Source: Acinetobacter rudis
GTDB taxonomy: Bacteria > Pseudomonadota > Gammaproteobacteria > Pseudomonadales > Moraxellaceae
Reading direction: 5' to 3'
Assembly (NCBI RefSeq): GCF_031157835.1
Contig: NZ_JAVIDR010000003.1
Span: 62,001 to 126,000, forward strand
DNA: 64,000 nucleotides
Position 1 is the stretch's first letter; the number at the start of each line of letters is the position of its first letter. Below are positions 33,907 through 43,367 of this stretch, in pieces. The position numbers were made by a program, and so were the translations under genes. Under the pieces are notes generated by a model that was given only the letters and a program-made list of their open reading frames with translations, was not told the origin of the DNA and did not search any database.

Positions 33907-34827
33907 ATGATTACCCGTTCTACTCTGCCAGATATTTCATTACTCTCCTCTGCTAATTCTCACCCCTATCCTTTAGATTGGGTTGGTATGGAAAATATTA
34001 GTTTACCTCTATATATAGAAAATACTTTATGTCTTTGCAAGGTGAATGCTTATGTTAGTTTGGATGATCCCTATGCAAAAGGCATACATATGTCACGTTT
34101 GTATACTCGCTTATTGGAACTCAGTTCAATTCAAAATCTAACGCTGTTGGTCATTGAAACAGTATTAAAAGACTTTTTATTAAGTCATCAATCTTTATCC
34201 AAACATGCCAAGATTGATTTATATGGCGAACTTCCTCTTGAACAACCTGCATTAATAAGCCAACTATCTGGATGGAAAAGCTACCCATTTCATTTATCTT
34301 GTCAATTACATCAACAGCAATTTAAAGCGACACTTGGCATTGATATTGCCTATTCCTCAACCTGCCCATGCTCAGCAGCACTCGCACGAGATCTCATTCA
34401 AAAAAGTTTTCAAGATGCAATCCTCTCTGAAAAAATTCAGCCTAATCGTCCTGATCAGATTTTTACTTGGTTAGGTACCACAGACGCTATAGTTGCTACA
34501 CCACATAGTCAAAGAAGTTTAGCTCAGTTGAACTTTGATCTATCCCCTGCGATACAAAAACCTCTTCCTCTTATTCAATTGATTCATCATGCAGAAAAAG
34601 CTTTGGCCACTCCTGTTCAGACTGCAGTAAAACGAGTTGATGAACAAGCCTTTGCTTTAGCCAATGGACAAAACTTGATGTTTTGTGAAGATGCACTACG
34701 TCGGTTGTATCATGCTTTTATCAATTATTCAGATATTACAGGCTTTAATTTTAAAGTTATTCACGCGGAAAGTTTACATGCTCATGATGCTGTAGCCCAA
34801 GGAACATGGACAAAATCATCTCTATAA
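33907..34827 (+). CDS. folE2: GTP cyclohydrolase I type IB (FolE2)
   Basis: FolE2 makes dihydroneopterin triphosphate for folate with a metal other than zinc, replacing zinc-dependent FolE when zinc is scarce. The 306-residue protein starts MITRSTLPDISLL, has GIHMSRLYTR near residue 60 and the key STCPCSAALA cysteine region near 150. A TTG six codons upstream is in frame but lies next to the palindrome; ATG 33907 is preferred. First gene of the rightward operon under the 32-bp palindrome. Confidence 0.9.
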   Translation: MITRSTLPDISLLSSANSHPYPLDWVGMENISLPLYIENTLCLCKVNAYVSLDDPYAKGIHMSRLYTRLLELSSIQNLTLLVIETVLKDFLLSHQSLSKHAKIDLYGELPLEQPALISQLSGWKSYPFHLSCQLHQQQFKATLGIDIAYSSTCPCSAALARDLIQKSFQDAILSEKIQPNRPDQIFTWLGTTDAIVATPHSQRSLAQLNFDLSPAIQKPLPLIQLIHHAEKALATPVQTAVKRVDEQAFALANGQNLMFCEDALRRLYHAFINYSDITGFNFKVIHAESLHAHDAVAQGTWTKSSL

Positions 34828-34896
34828 ACAAATAAACATCATTGAAAATTTACCATTGCATTTGTTCTAAAATTATTTTTGAGAGATAAAAATATT

Positions 34897-35457
34897 ATGA
34901 TTCGTAAAAACCCTTCAGGTGATTTACCAATTATTGATCAGTCTGCATATGTTGATTATACCGCGATTGTTTGTGGCAAGGTCATCATAGAGGCCAATGT
35001 TTTTGTGGGGCCATATGCTGTCATTCGTGCAGATGAAGTGGATGAAAATGGAGAAATGAATGCTATTTTAATTAAAGCAAATTCAAATATCCAAGATGGC
35101 GTAGTTATACATTCTAAAGCTGGAGCCGCAGTAACAATTGGACATCATTCCTCTATTGCACACCGTTCCATTATTCATGGGCCATGTGAAATTGGAAATC
35201 ATGTTTTTATTGGCTTTAATAGTGTTCTCTTTAATTGTAAAGTCGGTGACTATAGTGCAGTGCGTCATAATTCAGTTGTTGATGGCTGTCATTTACCTAC
35301 TCATTTTTATGTTCCAGCTATGCATTATATTCATGCTGAAACCAATTTAAGCCAATTCCCTCCTGTAGATATCTCCATCAACGAGTTTTCAGAAAGTGTT
35401 GTAAATACAAATATTGAATTAGTACTCGGCTATAAGGCATTGCAAAATGAATTTTAA
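34897..35457 (+). CDS. Gamma-carbonic-anhydrase-like protein of the zinc-limitation cluster
   Basis: A left-handed beta-helix protein (hexapeptide repeats such as AIVCGKVIIEANVFVG) with the gamma-class metal His residues in VVIHSK and IGHHSSIAHR. It parallels the PA5540-type protein encoded between folE2 and pyrQ in Pseudomonas. Whether it is an active hydratase with another metal is not known. ATG 34897 with GAGAG upstream is preferred to a TTG six codons before. Its end overlaps pyrQ by 11 bases. Confidence 0.85.
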   Translation: MIRKNPSGDLPIIDQSAYVDYTAIVCGKVIIEANVFVGPYAVIRADEVDENGEMNAILIKANSNIQDGVVIHSKAGAAVTIGHHSSIAHRSIIHGPCEIGNHVFIGFNSVLFNCKVGDYSAVRHNSVVDGCHLPTHFYVPAMHYIHAETNLSQFPPVDISINEFSESVVNTNIELVLGYKALQNEF

Positions 35458-36802
35458 ACATTTGCCCAACTTAATTATTCGTAATGCTAATGTTGTTAAT
35501 GAAGATACCTGCAAAATTCAAGATATTTTAATTCAACAAGGACGTGTTAGCAAAATTGAGCCACAAATTACAGGCTTTTATCAAGCCAAAGAAATTGATG
35601 CCAATGGTGCTTGGTTAATGCCTGGAATGATTGATGATCAAGTTCATTTTCGTGATCCTGGTTCTGCTCATAAAGGTGGTTTTTTATCTGAGTCAAGTGC
35701 AGCTGCAGTGGGTGGAATTACTAGCATAATGGATATGCCAAATACCCATCCACCAACGTTAGATTTAGTTACTTTACAAGATAAAAAAGACCGTGCTGCA
35801 AAGCTATGTATGACAAATTACGCTTTTCATTTTGGAGTAAGTGCAGATAATTTAGATATTGTTGAAAACATTGATCCTAAAAGCATCAGTGGTATCAAAG
35901 TATTTATGGGTGCATCTACAGGGAATATGCTTGTTGATGATCTACAGATTTTAGAACGCTTATTCGCAAATGCTCCGACTATTTTACTCACACATTGTGA
36001 GTCAACTCCTCGTATTCGACATATGGAACAGTACTATCGTCAACAGTATGGCGAGCATATCCCTGCAATTTTACATCCTAAAATTAGAGATAAACATGCT
36101 TGTTTCGAAAGTACACGTTTAGCTGTATCGTTGGCAGAAAAATATGCTACCCAATTACATGTTTTACATATTAGCACTGCTAAGGAATTGTGCTTATTCA
36201 AAAATATTCCTTTAGATAAAAAATATATTACAGCAGAGGTATGTGTACATCATCTAAGTTTCGATGATCGTAGTTATGGTCGCTTAGGTCATCAAATTAA
36301 AACCAATCCAGCCATTAAAACTGTACATGACAAAAATGCATTAATAGATGCTGTTGCTCATTCGCATCGTCTTGATATTATTGGTACAGATCATGCACCA
36401 CATACTTGGCTAGAAAAACAGCAATCATATTTTGATGCTCCTTCTGGTTTACCCTTAGTACAACATGCATTACCTGCGTTAATGGAGCTTGTCGCAGAAC
36501 AAAGACTTTCAATTGAAACACTTGTAAAAAAAACCTCACATCAGGTTGCAGACTTATTTCGTATCAAAGATCGAGGGTATATTCGTGAAGGTTATTGGGC
36601 AGATTTAGTGCTAATAAAAGATAACCATGATCAACAGGCAGTTTCACAACAACGTAACTTTATGCACTGTGGCTGGACACCATTTCAACATAAAACTTTT
36701 CGTTATTTAGTCGATACAACCATTATTTCAGGGCAACTCGCATGGCATCAACAGCAACTGTTTTTAAATTGTCGTGGTATGGCCTTAGATATTAACCGCT
36801 AA
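35447..36802 (+). CDS. pyrQ: Dihydroorotase paralogue of the zinc-limitation cluster
   Basis: Amidohydrolase with MIDDQVHFRDPG near residues 60-72 (first metal His), GIKVFMGASTGNM near 150 (Lys that is carbamylated in the family), THCES, LHVLHIST and GTDHAPH near 312. PyrQ closes carbamoyl aspartate to dihydroorotate in pyrimidine synthesis and is the spare version made at low zinc. It overlaps the upstream gene and is last in the operon. Length of 451 is normal. Confidence 0.85.
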   Translation: MNFKHLPNLIIRNANVVNEDTCKIQDILIQQGRVSKIEPQITGFYQAKEIDANGAWLMPGMIDDQVHFRDPGSAHKGGFLSESSAAAVGGITSIMDMPNTHPPTLDLVTLQDKKDRAAKLCMTNYAFHFGVSADNLDIVENIDPKSISGIKVFMGASTGNMLVDDLQILERLFANAPTILLTHCESTPRIRHMEQYYRQQYGEHIPAILHPKIRDKHACFESTRLAVSLAEKYATQLHVLHISTAKELCLFKNIPLDKKYITAEVCVHHLSFDDRSYGRLGHQIKTNPAIKTVHDKNALIDAVAHSHRLDIIGTDHAPHTWLEKQQSYFDAPSGLPLVQHALPALMELVAEQRLSIETLVKKTSHQVADLFRIKDRGYIREGYWADLVLIKDNHDQQAVSQQRNFMHCGWTPFQHKTFRYLVDTTIISGQLAWHQQQLFLNCRGMALDINR

Positions 36803-36858
36803 TAAGCACCACTTCCCCTACATTGTTTATACAGTATAGATCTGCTTGAAGATATTTT

Positions 36859-37320
36859 TTAAATAAGATTTGGGACATCTAGCGTGGTTTTAATTTGATC
36901 TAAAACCACGGCGGTTTTAAACCACTGTACGTTTTCATTCTGATGAAAAAGCTCATCACATAATGTTTGAAAGCGCCCCATACTAGGCACCAACAGCACT
37001 AACATAAAATCGGCCTCACCTGTAATGTAGTAGCATTGTTGTACTTCTGGTCGGGAGAAACTTTCTTTAAGTAAGTCTAAATCGACCACATGTGTTTTGT
37101 GTACTCTTACTTCAACCAAAATAGTAATTACCTGACCAAGTTTTTCCGCATTAAGTACAGCAACTGTCTTCGCAATATAACCACTCTCTTTTAATTTTTG
37201 AATACGGCGCTGTACAGAAGCAGTTGATAAATGAACTGCTTCAGCAAGCTCTCGTAAAGGTGTTAAACAATCCTTTTGCAATAGATCAAGAAGTAACAGA
37301 TCAAATTTATCTAATGTCAT
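36859..37320 (-). CDS. Lrp/AsnC family regulator
   Basis: Starts MTLDKFDLLLLDLLQKDCLT. The AsnC helix-turn-helix follows: LRELAEAVHLSTASVQRRIQKLKESGYI. The C-terminal RAM ligand domain has VLNAEKLGQ and YYITGEADFML. At 153 residues it is a standard amino-acid-responsive regulator. It is divergent from the EamA transporter with about 110 bases between, so that exporter is a likely target. In-frame starts upstream to 37368 are less likely. Confidence 0.9.
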   Translation of the reverse strand: MTLDKFDLLLLDLLQKDCLTPLRELAEAVHLSTASVQRRIQKLKESGYIAKTVAVLNAEKLGQVITILVEVRVHKTHVVDLDLLKESFSRPEVQQCYYITGEADFMLVLLVPSMGRFQTLCDELFHQNENVQWFKTAVVLDQIKTTLDVPNLI

Positions 37321-37428
37321 GTTTAATCTTATAGTGAGAAAATTTCTTAATAATAGTAAGAAATACAAGGCTATTTATCAATTGTTATGCAATAAAATAT
37401 TGCTGGTTTTTTTGATACATAAAGAATT

Positions 37429-38325
37429 ATGCGCACCTCACCAAATACTCAATTGGGTATTTTATTCAATATCATTGCTTCGCTTTTATTTGCCCTAATG
37501 TTTGCATACAGTTCTTTTTTGGACTCATTACAAGGCAATGAAATATATGGCTGGCGTATTCTGCTTACTTTTCCATGTTTGACGTTATTTATAGTATTAC
37601 AAGGTAAGTGGTCTCAAGTGAGCTGCATTTATAAACGTCTTTATTTGGAAAAATATTTCATTTTTACAAGATTATTATCGGCTTTTCTGATTGGCTTTCA
37701 ACTTTGGTTATTTATGTGGGCGCCAAGTCACCACTATGGTCTAGATATATCACTTGGCTATTTTATCATGCCAATTACCATGGTTATTGTTGGTCGATAT
37801 GCTTTTAAAGAGCAATTGACTAAAATGCAGAAACTCTCTTGCTGTTTTGCTATATTTGCCATATTGAACTTACTCTTGTTTTCTCAAACACTTAGTTGGC
37901 CAACCTTAGCTGTATGTCTAGGTTATCCAGTTTATTTTTGGCTAAGACAAAAAAGCAATACAAATAATATTGCTGGACTATGGTTTGATTTATTATTTAG
38001 CCTACCTATAAGTTTATTCTTTATTATTAATGATGGCGGTGTATTTGAACAATCTATGCAGCACCCACACATCATTGGGCTTATTTTAGGTTTAGGTCTA
38101 ATTAGTGCATTAGCTTTAGGATTCCAATCTCTGTCAGCACCTCACCTTAATTTAAGCCTTTTTGGTTTGCTCGTTTATGTTGAACCTATATTTTTATTGA
38201 TAGTATCAATAATATTAGGTGAAAATATTCAACCAAGAGAATGGCCAACCTATATTGCAATTTGGTTTGCTGTGTTTGTATTAATGATAGAAGGTTTACT
38301 CAGTTTAAGGAAAACTAAGCATTGA
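37429..38325 (+). CDS. EamA/RarD-type transporter
   Basis: The 298-residue protein has about ten hydrophobic helices in two EamA halves. Features such as IYGWRILLTFPCL in helix two and GLLVYVEPIFLLIVSIILGE near the end are like RarD. These inner-membrane proteins export metabolites such as amino acids. Divergence from an Lrp regulator suggests an amino acid substrate. Confidence 0.85.
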   Translation: MRTSPNTQLGILFNIIASLLFALMFAYSSFLDSLQGNEIYGWRILLTFPCLTLFIVLQGKWSQVSCIYKRLYLEKYFIFTRLLSAFLIGFQLWLFMWAPSHHYGLDISLGYFIMPITMVIVGRYAFKEQLTKMQKLSCCFAIFAILNLLLFSQTLSWPTLAVCLGYPVYFWLRQKSNTNNIAGLWFDLLFSLPISLFFIINDGGVFEQSMQHPHIIGLILGLGLISALALGFQSLSAPHLNLSLFGLLVYVEPIFLLIVSIILGENIQPREWPTYIAIWFAVFVLMIEGLLSLRKTKH

Positions 38326-38473
38326 GATTTACTTCTTTACACTCAATACGGTCACTCTCTTATAGTTGTACCTCTATATTAGCTTCAATATCAAATATCT
38401 AGAGTTTTGAATTAAAATCTAGCACATTGAATATGTTACCAGTACACCCATAGTCCGATTAGGGAGTTTCTAT

Positions 38474-38890
38474 ATGAAAAAAATGTTATTGAATAGCGTA
38501 TGCATAAGCAGTCTCTGTGCTATATCCTCTACACTTTTTGCTGCTCCTATAGCAACTCAACATGTATTAAGTGAACGTTTTAACCTGTGCTCAACCAAAG
38601 CACAAGGTATTATTGAACAGGCTGCTTGTTTGAGTGATGAAGCCGAACTGCAAAATACACGGTTAGACCATGCTTATACTTTATTACAGTCAAAGTTAGA
38701 TCAAAAACAAAAAGCAGATCTTGCTATAGCACAACGTCTATGGCATAGCACTCGTAATAGTGATTCAATTTTTGAAGCAACCCTTTTCGATCAATCGCAA
38801 CCAGAAAATTTGCAAATGCAGCTAAATGAACTACAACGTATTAAGTTTAGAGCAGATCAATTGGAAAATTACATTAACATTATTAACTAA
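38474..38890 (+). CDS. Secreted LprI/DUF1311-like protein, first of a pair
   Basis: A signal peptide (MKKMLLNSVCISSLCAISSTLFA) leads into a domain with AACLSDEAELQNTRLDHAY, then LAIAQRLWHSTRNSD. That is the C-x-E-x-x-x-L-x-x-Y and AQ-x-x-W-x-x-x-R pattern of the lysozyme-inhibitor LprI N-terminal domain. Probably periplasmic. GGGAG lies nine bases before the ATG. A second, related gene follows after 23 bases. Confidence 0.75.
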   Translation: MKKMLLNSVCISSLCAISSTLFAAPIATQHVLSERFNLCSTKAQGIIEQAACLSDEAELQNTRLDHAYTLLQSKLDQKQKADLAIAQRLWHSTRNSDSIFEATLFDQSQPENLQMQLNELQRIKFRADQLENYINIIN

Positions 38891-38913
38891 AGACAGACCT
38901 AACTGAGTTCAAA

Positions 38914-39321
38914 ATGAAAAAAAATGTTTTTCTTCAAATTGCTATGATCATTTTTACATCACTGCTTTCAATGTCTAGCTTTGCTGAATCGAAACAAAGC
39001 ACGATGCAATTTCCTGATTCATCTTACACATATGCAAAATTACAACCAAGTTATGCTCAATGTATTCAGAAAAGTGATAGCGTAACATTCAAGTTAAATG
39101 ATTGTATTACTGAGGAATTTGATTATCATCAAAAACGTGTTCATCGATATTTTGAAAATATTATTAATCTACCGGATAGTGTAAGTAAGGATAAATTGAT
39201 GAATGAAATTGCAGATTGGTGGGTGAATACTAAAAAATATTGCACTTCAGAAATACTCGATGAACAATCTTGTAATTTAAATCGTATTGCGAATTTGGCT
39301 GATAAAATTCAAAACAACTAA
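38914..39321 (+). CDS. Secreted LprI-like protein, second of a pair
   Basis: Signal peptide MKKNVFLQIAMIIFTSLLSMSSFA. The mature domain has CIQKSDSVTFKLNDCITEEFDYHQKRV and ADWWVNTKKYC, a diverged version of the LprI-like layout in the gene before it. Four cysteines are placed for two disulfides. It is probably co-transcribed with that gene and followed by a terminator. The assignment is weaker than for the first. Confidence 0.6.
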   Translation: MKKNVFLQIAMIIFTSLLSMSSFAESKQSTMQFPDSSYTYAKLQPSYAQCIQKSDSVTFKLNDCITEEFDYHQKRVHRYFENIINLPDSVSKDKLMNEIADWWVNTKKYCTSEILDEQSCNLNRIANLADKIQNN

Positions 39322-39339
39322 TTTTGCTTTTAGTTGTTC

Positions 39340-39382
39340 AAATAATGTATGTCCGATCATCAAATCAGGCATACATTATTTT
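39340..39382. terminator. Bidirectional terminator between LprI-like pair and fusion enzyme gene
   Basis: AAATAATGTATG (39340-39351) pairs with CATACATTATTT (39370-39381), flanked by T on the right and A-rich on the left. Confidence 0.65.
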
Positions 39383-39477
39383 AAATGAATAATTAATTCG
39401 GTTTACTTCTTAATTTATTTAGATCTATCACATTAGATATCAGCATTTACCTCATACTAAGATGTATGGATTTGCAT

Positions 39478-42069
39478 TTATACATTGATATAAATATCTT
39501 CTATGTGGTTATTATGGCTTTCTTTGGTACGATAATTTATCGGAGTGAACCCCTGTTTTTTAGCAATATTGAGAATTTCACATGCGGTTTTAAAATCTAT
39601 AGTTTTACCTATGCTTAATGGTTTCTCTTGGCTATTCATAGACAATGCTATTGTTTCTGATAAGCATGCTAAATTCAAACCTGCAGGCATTCTCACCATA
39701 TTGCAATCACTATAAAGTACAGGATTAGGTTGTTGAACTAAGCCACCTTCATAAATTTTTATATGTTTATTATTAATAAAATCAAAAGGACGTGCCACAT
39801 CAAATACCACAGCATTTTCTTTAATATACTGAGTATTTAAAAATGCCTTTCCTTCACTGGTAGCAGAAATCACCATATCTGCTTTAGCAAGCGCAAGTTG
39901 ATAGTCAGATACAATACATAGTCCAAGTTGAGAAAAATCTTCTGTCATTTGGTGTAAATCACAATGCTCTATTTGAGTTGTTTCTATATAACGTCTTAAT
40001 TTATCAAAAAATGAACCATGGACAATTTCATATTGAGTATCACGACAACTTTCCACTAAATATGGCAGTAATTCTTGCTCTATTTTCAACTCACTACCAG
40101 GTCGACCAACTAGAATTAAATGACCATATCGATGTGCAACTCCTGCAACAATAAGTTTAGCTACAGATCCACGAGCTCCAACGACAACAGCATGGTGTGT
40201 AGATACATCAGTATCTTCAATCAATGAAAATATACTCTCAACAGTTGCTAATGCAGTAAGTGAATTCCCATTAGTAATGATGAGTTTTTTAGCTTCAGCA
40301 TATTCTAAAATGGACTCCCCACCATGACTAATCACAGAGGTATAAGCACCTAAGCCAATAAATTCAGCACCATTATCTTTGGCAATATCTAGATATTCTA
40401 GCATTAGGTTTAATTTCTCTTGTGTACTCAGTTTAAGCATATCTTGAGGGCTAAGAGGAGATAAAATAAACATTCCATCAACATAACATTGATGATTATA
40501 AACAGTAAATAATGCTGCTACATCTGGACTTGGGTCAACATGAGCAATTTCCAAAAACTTATGAGTAAGTTTCAATAATTGATCTGAGCTAAAATTTTGT
40601 TTTATTGCATAAGGAAAAGTATGAATCGAATCTTCAAGGGAAGTACTATGGATGAGAAAAGCAAATTTTTTCCCAGCTTTTAAGTGACCATTTTTTTGGT
40701 TATATTGAATATCGGCAATTGGTGTATTTCCTACAAATGAGACAGGATATGACTCAGATAATGCAGGTAATAATGCTTGATCCAGTTGAATCAACTGACA
40801 AAAAAATAGGTCATAACGCCCTTTTTCAATAATTTCACACACGACTTCCAAAGCATCAATAAAACGGTCTATATCTATCTTTTCTATAATTAGAGGAGGT
40901 TCAAAACGAATAGCACATGGTTTAGACAAGAGCGGCATGACAAAAATTTTATGTTGTCTTAGTAAATATCCGCAAATCGTATACGCCAAGCTCCCATTAT
41001 TATGACAAAAATTAATCATCATATTGTATTGGGCATTAGAATCAAAGAGTTCAAAACTACGCATTAATCCTAACCCATTAAATCGAATAATATGAGAATA
41101 TCTAAATAAAAGACGATCTAGTTGTTGATCCAGATAATGACTAAGTTCTTGAACTTTTTTATAAAGTGCTATATCTGGGTCATTTAAATAATGTAATACA
41201 GATAAAGCGATTGTTGCAGCGAAGGCATTATTCGCAAACGTTGAACTATGTTTTTTATCAAATTCTAAAGTATGAAATTTTTCGCTATAAATGGCTGTAC
41301 CCACAGGTACTAAACCACCACCTAATGCTTTTGAAAATAAAATACAGTCTGGATAAATTTCAAATTGCTTTGCTATGCAGATATCACCAGCACGCCCTAA
41401 ACCTGTCTGAATTTCATCGAAGATCGACATAGTTCCAAATTCTTTACATAGTGATACCGATGCACTTAAAAATGCTTTGCTGGCAGGAATCATCCCTCCC
41501 TCACCTAATATAGGTTCAACTATAAATGCTGCATACTGTTGTGTAGATAATTTTTCCTGTAATGCAGAGATATCATTCAATTCAACATAATCATAATGTT
41601 CTTCATCATGAATAAAAGGTTTTTTAAAACGATTAGAGCCACTTGCAGATAATGCAGCAAAGGTTTTACCATGAAAGCCTTTAACTACGCTCAAAATCTT
41701 ACTTCGCCCCGTTTTGATACGAGCAAGTTTTAATGCTGCTTCTACTGTTTCTGCCCCACTATTACTCATAATACAACGACTATAGTAATCGTTATTGACC
41801 ATCTTTATCAGCTGGCTTGCAAATACTTCAACAACTGTTGGAATATTAGGTTGGATGAGGCTTGCTTGATTATTTTTTATAAAATTTATAGCTGCATTTT
41901 TTAAAAAATCTGAATTATGTCCAAAAGATACTGCACCATATTGAGATAAATAATCGTAAACAAATGCACCATTTTCTAAAAATAAAATATTACCCTGAGC
42001 AGAAATAGGGTGAATTTCAATATTAAAGCTTTTTAAGAGTTTTTGACGATATTCATTAATTCTATACAT
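39478..42069 (-). CDS. Class III aminotransferase fused to an acyl-ACP-reductase-like domain
   Basis: Residues 1 to about 420 are a class III (ornithine/omega) aminotransferase: GAETVEAALKLAR at 105-117, GFHGKT near 131, FDEIQTG with the pyridine-nitrogen Asp218, and FSKALGGG with PLP Lys247. Residues about 465-863 match cyanobacterial acyl-ACP reductase in order: FLIHSTSLED, GLGAYTSVI near 572, TNGNSLTA near 599, the Rossmann GARGSVAKL near 631, ADMVISATSEG near 730, and LACLSETIAL with Cys802 where the reductase has its catalytic Cys. Predicted reaction (inference): acyl thioester to aldehyde, then transamination to a primary amine. AAAGGAA precedes the ATG. Single gene. Confidence 0.85.
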   Translation of the reverse strand: MYRINEYRQKLLKSFNIEIHPISAQGNILFLENGAFVYDYLSQYGAVSFGHNSDFLKNAAINFIKNNQASLIQPNIPTVVEVFASQLIKMVNNDYYSRCIMSNSGAETVEAALKLARIKTGRSKILSVVKGFHGKTFAALSASGSNRFKKPFIHDEEHYDYVELNDISALQEKLSTQQYAAFIVEPILGEGGMIPASKAFLSASVSLCKEFGTMSIFDEIQTGLGRAGDICIAKQFEIYPDCILFSKALGGGLVPVGTAIYSEKFHTLEFDKKHSSTFANNAFAATIALSVLHYLNDPDIALYKKVQELSHYLDQQLDRLLFRYSHIIRFNGLGLMRSFELFDSNAQYNMMINFCHNNGSLAYTICGYLLRQHKIFVMPLLSKPCAIRFEPPLIIEKIDIDRFIDALEVVCEIIEKGRYDLFFCQLIQLDQALLPALSESYPVSFVGNTPIADIQYNQKNGHLKAGKKFAFLIHSTSLEDSIHTFPYAIKQNFSSDQLLKLTHKFLEIAHVDPSPDVAALFTVYNHQCYVDGMFILSPLSPQDMLKLSTQEKLNLMLEYLDIAKDNGAEFIGLGAYTSVISHGGESILEYAEAKKLIITNGNSLTALATVESIFSLIEDTDVSTHHAVVVGARGSVAKLIVAGVAHRYGHLILVGRPGSELKIEQELLPYLVESCRDTQYEIVHGSFFDKLRRYIETTQIEHCDLHQMTEDFSQLGLCIVSDYQLALAKADMVISATSEGKAFLNTQYIKENAVVFDVARPFDFINNKHIKIYEGGLVQQPNPVLYSDCNMVRMPAGLNLACLSETIALSMNSQEKPLSIGKTIDFKTACEILNIAKKQGFTPINYRTKESHNNHIEDIYINV

Positions 42070-42766
42070 TATAATTATTCCTTTATTCTCTTTGGTAATC
42101 TTATTTTATCTATGATTCTTATACATTTTTTCTATATAATTATTGCCTATGTTTTCCCCATGATTTAAAATCAGTAAGTATTTAACTATATGTAATTCAT
42201 TATAATTTTTTATTAAATTTAACGTAGTAACTTGATTGTAGTATCCACAATTCGATTGTCTTTAAGTTTAATGTTATTAGTCGTATTTTTTATGATAATT
42301 CAATATATCATTTTGTCTTTAACTGATCATTTTTCATTATGTATGACTAAAAGATTTCAAGATTAGGAACAGCTAGAATCAGGTATAAACGCATTAAGCT
42401 AATTTTTTGCAATTAAGCTTGTATTTAAAATCACTAGGAATAGAACGTCAAAATCCATTTACATAGATCTATGATTCAATGTATTTAATTTTACACTAAA
42501 GTGCAATTTATTGATATTTAAAACTAGATTGCAAAATCATCAACATAAATTCTAAATTATTATCCATTGCATTTAAAACTTCGTATTCAGAATAAGTGAT
42601 GGATGTAAGTCATATAACATATGATGTTGTCAGAATGTACTTCACATTCTTAGGTCTATTTATTGCTATGTCTGATTTTTTAAGGTTTCACTTTTTATAA
42701 ATAATTTAATTTGCTTCTCTCTTTATAATTTGGCATAAGTAAATCAAATTTAAGTTGGTCGAAAAA
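42070..42766. other. AT-rich non-coding stretch
   Basis: Almost 700 bases between the fusion enzyme gene and a small exported-protein gene, which are divergent. I see no gene, repeat or clear operator. It presumably holds both promoters. Confidence 0.4.
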
Positions 42767-43300
42767 ATGAAAATTGTTTACTTAATTGGCATATCAAACT
42801 TAATCCTGTCATCCGCTGTTCAAGCACAAAGTATCCAAGAATGGGAAAATTGTACTAGTAAAATTGGTCGTAGTTTAAACACACTGGAGATTGGTAATAT
42901 TGGTTATGAACAGGAACTTAAAAAACATTGTGGTGTACGGCCTGCAACTCATATAACTCAATATAAACTCGCCAATAGTATTGCTTATGATTTAATTCAA
43001 GCCAATCAGTGGAAAGTGAAATTTCAACAGCTACTTAAAAAAGATTATATTGCTGTTCAATCTGCACTTAGTGTTTCTGGAACAATGCAAAATGATGGAA
43101 ATTGGTGGGTTGGAAGTGGCTACAACCCTCAGGGTGCTGGCGTAGATCAAGCAGCAATTGCTATAAACACAAAAACACATCAGGTGCTCGCCGTGTATGT
43201 TAAGGCAGGTGTATTACAGACCTATGGTTTTGACGAAAATACACAGGATGTTCCAGAAAAGTTGTGGCAATGGATGTCTGGAAAGACTGCAGCGGGTTAA
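42767..43300 (+). CDS. Exported protein of unknown function, 177 aa
   Basis: ATG 42767 gives the signal peptide MKIVYLIGISNLILSSAVQA. The mature protein has two cysteines (WENCTS and KKHCGV), a Trp- and Gly-rich stretch NDGNWWVGSGYNPQGAGVDQ near 110-128 and AIAINTKTHQVLAVYVKAG, a beta-strand-like end. I do not recognise the family. It probably acts in the periplasm. Followed by a lipoprotein gene on the same strand after 67 bases. Confidence 0.65.
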   Translation: MKIVYLIGISNLILSSAVQAQSIQEWENCTSKIGRSLNTLEIGNIGYEQELKKHCGVRPATHITQYKLANSIAYDLIQANQWKVKFQQLLKKDYIAVQSALSVSGTMQNDGNWWVGSGYNPQGAGVDQAAIAINTKTHQVLAVYVKAGVLQTYGFDENTQDVPEKLWQWMSGKTAAG

Positions 43301-43367
43301 AAATATTAATATCAGCATCGAATAAACTCTTATTTGGTGCTATTTATATTGAAGACAGGGAGCAACA

